This document shows, piece by piece, positions 12,606 through 18,570 of a stretch of 18,570 nt of DNA (position 1 is its first letter; each line of letters starts with the position of its first letter). The position numbers were made by a program, and so were the translations under genes. A model generated the notes under the pieces. The model worked only from the letters and a program-made list of their open reading frames with translations. It ran no database searches and was not told the origin of the DNA. The stretch spans positions 1-18,570 of the forward strand of contig NZ_CAIP01000084.1 in assembly GCF_000297435.1 (NCBI RefSeq), read 5' to 3'. The stretch is from Microcystis sp. T1-4. Lineage in GTDB: Bacteria; Cyanobacteriota; Cyanobacteriia; Cyanobacteriales; Microcystaceae.

Positions 12606-14804
12606 ATGACAGCTACTAGCACAATTCCCGATTTTTGTCAAGGGATAAAATATTTTGGGGCTTCCTTACCCGAATTTGATAAATATGCAGGAAAAGCCGC
12701 TATTGCTGAGGGAAAAACCGCTATTAGTGACGCTAATGACCCAAATGCTATCTATCAAACCCTCCTAGCAGCCGATGCTTTGCGTTACCTCACCCTACAA
12801 ATCACCGCTACCAAAGAATCGGGACACCCTGGCGGTTTTGCCAGCGCTGCCGACGTGATTGCCTCTTTGATGATGTTAGGCCAGAAAAATATTTTCACCG
12901 AAGTGGGCCATCATGCCCCTGGTTTTTATAGTAACGTCTTTCTTGATCGCTCTCTGGAAGCCATGGGCATCAGCAACGTCACCGAATTGGGAGAACGTTT
13001 TCGGGAAAAACACGGACTTTTAGGGCATCTTTCGGGACAAATCCCCGGACTTCTTGGGCCGGCCGGTCCTCTGGGCCAAGGCCAACATTTCGCCATGGCG
13101 GCGGCCAAATTACACCCTAATACCCTTTTCCCTGTGACTATCGGGGATGGTGGTTTAGGAGAACCCTACATTATGAGTAGTTTTGGTCATTTTCACACTG
13201 CTTATCCAGAAATTACTAATTTTTTGCCGATTTTAGTCTGGAATGGCTATTCCCAAGAACACCATAGCATGGTTTCCCTGAAAACTAACGCCGAAATGGA
13301 AGCCTATTGGCGCGGTAATGGTTTCGAGGAAGTGATTCTCATTAATGCTAAAGACTTCGATGATGCTAATCAAAATGGGGAATATGTAGATAGCACCAAA
13401 TTCTCTTTTAACCAGCGTCTAGAGTTCATGAAAGCGGTGTTAATGGCCACGGATAAAGCCGCCCAATTAGCTCTAGGTGGTAAACTAACGGTGATCATTA
13501 TTAAACAACTTAAAGGGGCGGGAGTTCACAAACGGGGAGCGGCTTCCCATAATCTTTATCCCGGCGATTCTTTAGAAAAAGATTATATCGTTAGTGCCTT
13601 ACAGGAACGCGCTTTACCCCCGGAAGCTTGGGCAATTGTTCGTACTAATTTCGAGCGCTCTGGAGGTGGTCCAGCAGCAGAAACAGTGGTGACGGAAAAA
13701 GTCCTCCCGCTGCTGGATTTAGGAACCTTACCGATGACCGAATATACTGTGGGTGGCGATAAAAAAGTGGCCACCACTGCCATGGGGGAATTAGTGGTAG
13801 CTGTGGGTAAAGCTGACCCCAATTTTGTTGTCACTAATGCTGATGGTAATGCCGCTTCGGGAATTAATAATATTAACGTCGGGTTAAAGATTATTCACCC
13901 CACCAGCGATGATACCTATTTCCAAGCACCTAATGGTCAAGTTTATGAGCCTTTAAGCGAGGATGCCTGTGCCGGATTAGCCGTGGGTTTATCTCTCTTG
14001 GGAGCGCGGACTTTATGGTGTTCCTACGAGTCTTTTGCTATCAATGGTTTACCGATTTGGCAGACTGTAACCCAAGCGATGGCCGAATTACGTCGTCCTA
14101 CCCCTTCTACTATTACTTTATTCACCGCTGGAGCCTTAGAGCAAGGACGTAATGGTTGGACACACCAACGCCCAGAGATTGAAAATTATTTCGCCGCTAT
14201 GATGCGAAATGGTAATATTTTTCCTCTCTTTCCCTGCGATGCTAACAGTATTCAAGTCTGTTATGAATGGGCTTTAGGAACCAGCAATAAAGGCATTACA
14301 ATCACCGCTAGTAAATCGCCTTTACCGGTGCGAACCACCTTTGAGCAAACTCGTCAAGCTTTGGAAAAAGGCGGCGTAATTCTCCACGAATCGGAAGGCA
14401 GTAAAAAAGTCGTTTTTGCCGTCATTGGTGACATGACTTTATTACCCGTCTTTGAGTCTGCACAACAGTTAGAAGCGGCGGGAATCGGGGTAAAAATTGT
14501 CTCGGTAATTAATCCCCGTCGTCTCTATCGTCCTAGCGATGTGATGAGTGAAACTAGCTCGGAAGCGGATAATAATTTCCTCGATGATGCTGGTTTTGAT
14601 AGTCTCTTTGCTGGTGATGCTTTAATCGGAGTAACCGGTGGTACAAGCGCCATGTTAGAACCGATTATGTTACGCAGTAATGCGCCTCGGGATGTCTTCG
14701 CTTGGAAACGGGGAGAAACCACCGCCAGCGCCGGGGAAATTATGGCCTATAATGGCTTAACTGCCAATGCTTTAACTGTGCGTGCTACCCAGTTATTAGG
14801 TTAA
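12606..14804 (+). CDS. Phosphoketolase/transketolase-superfamily thiamine-diphosphate enzyme
   Basis: A 732-residue thiamine-diphosphate enzyme acting on sugar phosphates. The N-terminal part carries transketolase-like ESGHPGG (71-77) and GPLGQG (154-159), then the diphosphate/Mg site GDG (180-182) with Asn213. From FLPILVWNGY (206-215) on, the order of motifs follows phosphoketolase (XFP): YWRGNGFE (235-241), LSEDAC with the catalytic-type Glu452, WCSYESF (471-477), NGWTHQRP (516-523) with His520, PCDANS (543-548), then ASKSPLP (568-574) and GETTASAGEIMAYNGL near the end. A His-to-Arg change stands at 515, where phosphoketolases read DHNG. XFPs are usually about 790-820 residues, so it is shorter. 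Either phosphoketolase or another acyl/ketol transfer is possible. It has its own terminator. No strong Shine-Dalgarno site precedes the ATG. Confidence 0.82.
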   Translation: MTATSTIPDFCQGIKYFGASLPEFDKYAGKAAIAEGKTAISDANDPNAIYQTLLAADALRYLTLQITATKESGHPGGFASAADVIASLMMLGQKNIFTEVGHHAPGFYSNVFLDRSLEAMGISNVTELGERFREKHGLLGHLSGQIPGLLGPAGPLGQGQHFAMAAAKLHPNTLFPVTIGDGGLGEPYIMSSFGHFHTAYPEITNFLPILVWNGYSQEHHSMVSLKTNAEMEAYWRGNGFEEVILINAKDFDDANQNGEYVDSTKFSFNQRLEFMKAVLMATDKAAQLALGGKLTVIIIKQLKGAGVHKRGAASHNLYPGDSLEKDYIVSALQERALPPEAWAIVRTNFERSGGGPAAETVVTEKVLPLLDLGTLPMTEYTVGGDKKVATTAMGELVVAVGKADPNFVVTNADGNAASGINNINVGLKIIHPTSDDTYFQAPNGQVYEPLSEDACAGLAVGLSLLGARTLWCSYESFAINGLPIWQTVTQAMAELRRPTPSTITLFTAGALEQGRNGWTHQRPEIENYFAAMMRNGNIFPLFPCDANSIQVCYEWALGTSNKGITITASKSPLPVRTTFEQTRQALEKGGVILHESEGSKKVVFAVIGDMTLLPVFESAQQLEAAGIGVKIVSVINPRRLYRPSDVMSETSSEADNNFLDDAGFDSLFAGDALIGVTGGTSAMLEPIMLRSNAPRDVFAWKRGETTASAGEIMAYNGLTANALTVRATQLLG

Positions 14805-14829
14805 GTTCCCAGTTAGTTTTTTTGGTTAT

Positions 14830-14866
14830 TCCCTACTTTTTCTGATTGGAAAGTAGGGATTTTTTT
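14830..14866 (+). terminator. Intrinsic terminator of the TPP-enzyme gene
   Basis: A perfect 10-bp stem, TCCCTACTTT (14830-14839) and AAAGTAGGGA (14850-14859), with a 10-base loop is followed by seven T residues. It starts 25 bp after the stop codon. The minus-strand gene ends at 14879, but in that direction no U-run follows. Confidence 0.93.
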
Positions 14867-14878
14867 CTCAGGTCACTT

Positions 14879-15808
14879 TTACCAACGAGGCAAACTTTTA
14901 ATGATTTGCCATAGGCGAGGGTATTGGAGAGATAGATAGCGCTTAATATGGGATTTTAAACTAACTAAATCCTGAGATTCTTTCAGTTCTCTATCTTGAT
15001 AAAAACGAATTAAATCATCCCGTCTTTTCAATAAAATTTTAATTTGTTGGTAATCTTCCGCGCTTAAAACTTGATGGGGTTGAATATTTTCTGGCAGCGG
15101 GCGCGGGATGTAAAAAGTTGTATGAGATGGCGATAATTCCTCGATAGGACGTTCTTTGGTATAGAGATAGATAGAAAGAGATTTTCTGGATAAATGCCGT
15201 TGATTTTCTGGTAAGTTAATCTGAGAGAATCCATGCCATGAATGTTCATTGGTTTCAAAAATCAGACAACGATTAAAGATAGGTACAAAAGATTTAATCT
15301 TATTTTCTTCTGGTTGACGAGGATTGGAATGTAACTCTAGATTCCCCCCCCAATCTGCTTGCCATTGGGGATTTAAGTAGATTAATAAATTCAAGCGGCG
15401 ATGATACCAGTGACGCTCATCGAGGTTAAAATCAATGTGAGGGTCTAATTCTTGACCGTGTAAATTTTCATGGGTTCCACCCCCATAAAAACTAGGGTCT
15501 GGAATTAAATTATCGATACCGGTTAATTGAGAAATTAACTCTAAAAACTCTTGAGCTTGAACGTAGCGGCCAAACTGTTGATAAACACCCCCCAAACCGA
15601 TTAAATCCTCATTAACTGCCTTCCCCCCAACTTTTCCTAGCTCACTAATGGCTTTTTGCGGATTAAAACTGGGAAAATTTTCCAGCAAAATTTGCGCTTG
15701 CTCCCCAACTAAAAAATTATCGATGACCAAATGCTTAAACGGTTGCGCTGTCTCAAAATCTTGACGATAGACAGGAGATTTCTCATAAACAAGGGGGTTG
15801 ATAAACAT
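14879..15808 (-). CDS. 2-oxoglutarate/Fe(II)-dependent oxygenase (prolyl-4-hydroxylase-like)
   Basis: A 309-residue non-haem iron oxygenase of the prolyl 4-hydroxylase-like superfamily. The double-stranded beta-helix core shows the iron-binding HxD as PHIDFN (His124, Asp126), the turn LNLLIYLNPQW with GGNLELH (153-160), and the distal histidine in NEHSWHGF (His192 most likely). The basic residue for 2-oxoglutarate lies in SRKSLSIYLYT (Arg208). The N-terminal FKHLVIDNFL segment is typical of this group. The C-terminal third (about 245-309) is helical and charged and may bind a partner or substrate. Related bacterial genes sit near glycosyltransferase or peptide loci, but here the neighbours do not show a substrate. 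It is transcribed away from the ABC permease gene. Confidence 0.82.
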   Translation of the reverse strand: MFINPLVYEKSPVYRQDFETAQPFKHLVIDNFLVGEQAQILLENFPSFNPQKAISELGKVGGKAVNEDLIGLGGVYQQFGRYVQAQEFLELISQLTGIDNLIPDPSFYGGGTHENLHGQELDPHIDFNLDERHWYHRRLNLLIYLNPQWQADWGGNLELHSNPRQPEENKIKSFVPIFNRCLIFETNEHSWHGFSQINLPENQRHLSRKSLSIYLYTKERPIEELSPSHTTFYIPRPLPENIQPHQVLSAEDYQQIKILLKRRDDLIRFYQDRELKESQDLVSLKSHIKRYLSLQYPRLWQIIKSLPRW

Positions 15809-15892
15809 TAGACAGCTTTTTTGTTGGTATGATAAATTGTAGCAATCAAACTGACAAAATAAAGATTAACTCTCCTATTGACCTCATCGCCT

Positions 15893-17020
15893 ATGGACTG
15901 GTGGCACAAACTCAAAGATAATCCTCTCGCTCGTTGGGGAGCAGTTTTACTGTTAATCTTCTATTTAAGCGTAATGGCGGCGGATTTTGTCGCTCCCTAC
16001 TCTCCCTACTCCTCCCAACCCGGTCAGTCTCTCCTACCCCCCACCGAAATCTTTTGGCGCTCCCAGTCGGGAAGTAACAAGGGTGAGTGGATTGGCCCCC
16101 ACGTCTATCCCACCAGTCAAAGTGCTATTAATATAGAAACTGGTGAGCGGAAGCTAATGAGAGATTTTAACAACCCCTTGCCGCTGCGTCTCTTTGTTCA
16201 GGGTGAAACCTATAATTTCGGTCAAATTCGCCTACCTTTACCGCCAAAATGGCAGGAAGTAACTTTATTCCCCGGTATCCCTTTTGATCTCCATCTGTTC
16301 GGGGTGATCGGCGATGGTAGAATCAATATATTGGGAACTGACGAATCGGGACGCGATAGTTTTAGTCGCCTGATTTTCGGAGGCAGAATTAGTTTATTTA
16401 TCGGTTTGGTCGGGATTTTAATTTCTTTCCCTATCGGTTTATTTGTCGGTGGCATTTCTGGCTATTTTGGCGGTTGGTTAGATGGTATTTTAATGCGTTT
16501 TGTGGAAGTTTTAATGACTATCCCCGGCATATATTTACTCGTGGCCCTAGCGGCCGTTTTACCCGCAGGATTAACCAGCACCCAGCGCTTTTTATTAATC
16601 GTCCTGATTACTTCTTTTATCAGTTGGTCGGGATTAGCGCGGGTAATTCGCGGTCAAGTTTTATCCCTGAAAGAACAGGAATTTATTCAGGCAGCCAAAG
16701 CTATGGGAGCAAAACCCCTTTATATTATTCTGCGTCATGTGCTGCCCCAAACTGCCAGTTATATCATTATTTCTGCTACGTTAGCCGTGCCGGGGTTTAT
16801 CGTGGCCGAATCGGTTTTAAGTTTAATTGGTTTGGGAATTCAACAGCCAGATCCTAGTTGGGGAAATATGCTTTCTCTGGCTACCAATGCCTCAATTATT
16901 GTTCTACAACCCTGGTTAATTTGGCCGCCTGCTTTGTTAATTATTCTCACCGTTTTAGCTTTTAATTTACTCGGTGATGGTTTACGCGATTCTCTAGATC
17001 CTCGCAATTTAGAGAGATAA
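15893..17020 (+). CDS. DppC/OppC-type ABC transporter permease
   Basis: An inner-membrane permease of the dipeptide/oligopeptide/nickel ABC importer family. From the ATG at 15893 (375 residues) the first span is at about 14-33, followed by an unusually long external segment (about 34-145). The family block LGTDESGRDSFSRLIFGGR starts at about 147. Further spans follow, and the cytoplasmic EAA loop EFIQAAKAMGAKPLYIILRHVLP (about 263-285) docks the ATPase. The ending LLGDGLRDSLDPR is classic. A TTG at 15878 in the same frame would add five residues; neither start has a good ribosome site. No partner permease, ATPase or binding protein is adjacent, so in this genome the transporter genes are probably scattered, as is common in cyanobacteria. 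The substrate is unknown. Confidence 0.93.
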   Translation: MDWWHKLKDNPLARWGAVLLLIFYLSVMAADFVAPYSPYSSQPGQSLLPPTEIFWRSQSGSNKGEWIGPHVYPTSQSAINIETGERKLMRDFNNPLPLRLFVQGETYNFGQIRLPLPPKWQEVTLFPGIPFDLHLFGVIGDGRINILGTDESGRDSFSRLIFGGRISLFIGLVGILISFPIGLFVGGISGYFGGWLDGILMRFVEVLMTIPGIYLLVALAAVLPAGLTSTQRFLLIVLITSFISWSGLARVIRGQVLSLKEQEFIQAAKAMGAKPLYIILRHVLPQTASYIIISATLAVPGFIVAESVLSLIGLGIQQPDPSWGNMLSLATNASIIVLQPWLIWPPALLIILTVLAFNLLGDGLRDSLDPRNLER

Positions 17021-17072
17021 TTTAGTTATTTTAGCAGTCAGGAGGCGGTCGGCAGGAGATTATTTTTATTTA

Positions 17073-17114
17073 TTCTCCCTTCTCCCTTCTCCCTTCTCCC
17101 TTCTCCCTTTTCCC
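17073..17114 (+). repeat. Heptanucleotide tandem array, unit TTCTCCC
   Basis: Five perfect TTCTCCC units (17073-17107) and a sixth with one change (17108-17114). Arrays of this kind (short tandemly repeated repetitive sequences) are known in filamentous and colonial cyanobacteria. No function is assigned. Confidence 0.92.
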
Positions 17115-17116
17115 CA

Positions 17117-17158
17117 ATTCATAATTCATAATTTATAATTTATAATTCCCACTTCCCA
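17117..17158 (+). repeat. Second heptanucleotide array, ATTCATA/ATTTATA
   Basis: Two ATTCATA units and two ATTTATA units (17117-17144) are followed by the looser heptamers ATTCCCA and CTTCCCA, ending two bases before the start codon at 17161. The whole leader of the next gene is thus made of seven-base units, leaving no normal ribosome-binding site. Confidence 0.8.
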
Positions 17159-17160
17159 TT

Positions 17161-18387
17161 ATGAATAGAATCAGTAAAACCTTTAATAATTTCGCCGATA
17201 GTTTGGTGATTTATAGTCAAAGATACGGAAAAATAAGCTGGTTAATATTTTTAATTATCTTTGCTTGTATCATGACGATAACCTTTAATTATCCCGCACA
17301 ATCCACCAATCAAACCCAAGAAAACCCCGAAATTCGTGGAGTTTGGTTAACTAATATCGATAGTGAGGTATTATTTAACCCAGAAACCCTAAAAGATGCC
17401 CTTGATAGGTTAGCCGATTTAAACTTTAACACTATTTATCCCACGGTCTGGAATTGGGGTTATACACTCTATCCTTCTAAGGTAGCAGAAAAAGTCACGG
17501 GACGAGCGATCGATCCCCATGAATCTTTAAAAAATCGCGACTTTTTAAAGGAAATAATTAGCCAAGGTCATCGGAAAAAATTAAGAATTATTCCCTGGTT
17601 TGAATTTGGTTTTATGGCTCCTGCGGATTCAGAATTAGCCAAACGACATCCCGATTGGTTAACCCAAAGACAGGATAAAAGCGTAATTTGGTGGGAAGGA
17701 AAAGTGCATCAACGGGTGTGGTTAAATCCCTTACATCCGCAAGTACAAAACTTTATTACCGATTTAGTCAGCGAGATTATTACTAACTACGATATAGAAG
17801 GAATTCAGTTTGATGACCATTTTGGTTATCCCGCCGATTTTGGCTATGATGAAACCACAATTAAACTCTATCAAAGGGAACATTCGGGAGCATTACCACC
17901 GCAAGATTACCAAGATAAAGCATGGATTCAATGGCGGGCCGATAAAATTACTGACTATATGAATAGTTTAGCCCAGACGATTAAAAAGCAGCAACCTAAA
18001 GCAATTATTTCCCTATCTCCTAATCCCTACACTTTCTCCCTAGAATCCTATCTTTTAGATTGGCAAAAATGGCAGCAAAAAAACTTGATTGATGAATTAA
18101 TAGTGCAAGTGTATCGAACTGATATGAACGCCTTTGACTGGGAATTATCCCAACCAGAATTACAGCAAGCTAGAGAATCTATTCCCGTAGCTATTGGGAT
18201 TTTATCTGGTTTAAAAGGTCGTCCGATTCCGATGGTTAATATTACTCAACAAGTGGAAAAATCGAGACAAGAAAATTTTGGCGTTTCTTTCTTTTTCTAC
18301 GAAACTTTATGGAATATGAGTAATGAATCTCCTTCCTATCGACGCAGGATTTTTCGGGAAATACTCCAGTCTGCTAATCCTAGCTAA
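17161..18387 (+). CDS. Membrane-anchored GHL10 (DUF187) glycoside-hydrolase-like protein
   Basis: A 408-residue protein with one N-terminal membrane span (about 26-44), probably a signal anchor, that places the rest outside the cytoplasm. The remainder is a TIM-barrel of the GHL10/DUF187 family, distantly related to glycoside hydrolases. Its motifs are in order: EIRGVWLTN (57-65), TIYPTVWNWG (91-100), IIPWFEFGFM (143-152) and VWLNPLHPQVQNFI (186-199). DIEGIQFDDHFGYP follows at 211-224, where Asp218 and Asp219 are likely functional, and then ISLSPNPY and VQVYRTD. Family members are thought to act on cell-wall or exopolysaccharide glycans, but substrates are mostly unproven. The start lies right after a heptamer-repeat leader with no evident ribosome site. 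Confidence 0.9.
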   Translation: MNRISKTFNNFADSLVIYSQRYGKISWLIFLIIFACIMTITFNYPAQSTNQTQENPEIRGVWLTNIDSEVLFNPETLKDALDRLADLNFNTIYPTVWNWGYTLYPSKVAEKVTGRAIDPHESLKNRDFLKEIISQGHRKKLRIIPWFEFGFMAPADSELAKRHPDWLTQRQDKSVIWWEGKVHQRVWLNPLHPQVQNFITDLVSEIITNYDIEGIQFDDHFGYPADFGYDETTIKLYQREHSGALPPQDYQDKAWIQWRADKITDYMNSLAQTIKKQQPKAIISLSPNPYTFSLESYLLDWQKWQQKNLIDELIVQVYRTDMNAFDWELSQPELQQARESIPVAIGILSGLKGRPIPMVNITQQVEKSRQENFGVSFFFYETLWNMSNESPSYRRRIFREILQSANPS

Positions 18388-18394
18388 AATGGCT

Positions 18395-18426
18395 GACTTT
18401 AAGCGAAATTATTGCCCTAACCTAGC
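18395..18426 (+). repeat. Possible degenerate MITE fragment
   Basis: The segment from GACTTTAAGC to CCTAGCT resembles 9224-9257 inside MITE copy 2, with two single-base gaps and a few changes. It would be an old, truncated copy directly after the GHL10 stop codon. The match is short and could be partly chance. Confidence 0.4.
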
Positions 18427-18484
18427 TATAGTTTCTTAAGTTTATCTTTAAATTAAGAAAAAGCAGCAGGGAGAGACGAGAAGG

Positions 18485-18570
18485 CTGCATCTCATTTTTG
18501 TCAATCTACTGAGTTGGAATTTTTAAAGGGAAACTCTCTGCTAAAATTAGTCATTACTTCTGATTTTATC
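18485..18570 (+). repeat. IS-like repeat, copy cut by the window end
   Basis: This matches 9337-9422 without gaps at 74 of 86 positions. Since the match still holds at the last base, the element probably continues past the window, and its inner part, perhaps with a transposase, would lie there. Confidence 0.7.

Noticed and set aside
12435..12641. 68-codon frame between the export gene and the TPP-enzyme gene
   Set aside because: It overlaps the starts of both neighbouring genes on its strand or the other, has no ribosome site and no recognisable motif.
17073..17158. Possible CRISPR array
   Set aside because: Units are seven bases with no spacers, and no cas gene is present.
1..18570. tRNA, rRNA, riboswitch or a defence/biosynthetic gene cluster
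   Set aside because: Reading both strands I found no cloverleaf, rRNA segment or known riboswitch core, and neighbouring genes do not form a recognisable cluster.

Overview
The window looks like chromosome of a freshwater, Microcystis-like cyanobacterium. The grounds are several GCGATCGC (HIP1) octamers (129-136, 1947-1954, 5584-5591, 5965-5972, 6938-6945), an AT-leaning host base composition, cyanobacterial-type gene families, and spacers loaded with small mobile elements and short tandem repeats. The genus is recognition and inference; the cyanobacterial assignment is firmer. I see no rRNA, tRNA or CRISPR array.

Left part (1-6572), minus strand: a YbjN-domain protein overlaps a lipoate/octanoate-protein ligase-like gene. 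Next is a strikingly GC-rich ClC-type chloride channel/antiporter gene, probably foreign, with an AT-rich promoter leader. A broken TnpB fragment separates it from a minus-strand series of SnoaL/NTF2-like protein, ABC-F ATPase and peroxiredoxin Q.

Middle (6573-12475): a plus-strand CocE/NonD-type alpha/beta-hydrolase converges with and overlaps a minus-strand protein of unknown function. A 650-bp spacer follows that is a pile of repeats: a 105-bp MITE inserted in a tandem duplication, palindromes, G/C runs and an IS-like repeat. Then, on the minus strand, come an aldo/keto reductase, a 63-residue membrane protein and a Wza-type polysaccharide export protein with three SLBB domains and an asparagine-codon microsatellite.

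Right part (12606-18570): a thiamine-diphosphate enzyme that mixes transketolase and phosphoketolase motifs, with a clear terminator; a minus-strand 2-oxoglutarate/Fe(II) oxygenase; a DppC/OppC-type ABC permease; heptanucleotide tandem arrays; and a membrane-anchored GHL10 glycoside-hydrolase-like protein. The window ends inside another copy of the repeat found near 9340.

Most genes look like independent housekeeping or accessory functions rather than one pathway. I did not find a convincing new multi-gene system. The strongest leads are the MITE whose empty target lies beside it, the divergent phosphoketolase-like enzyme, and the GC-rich ClC island.
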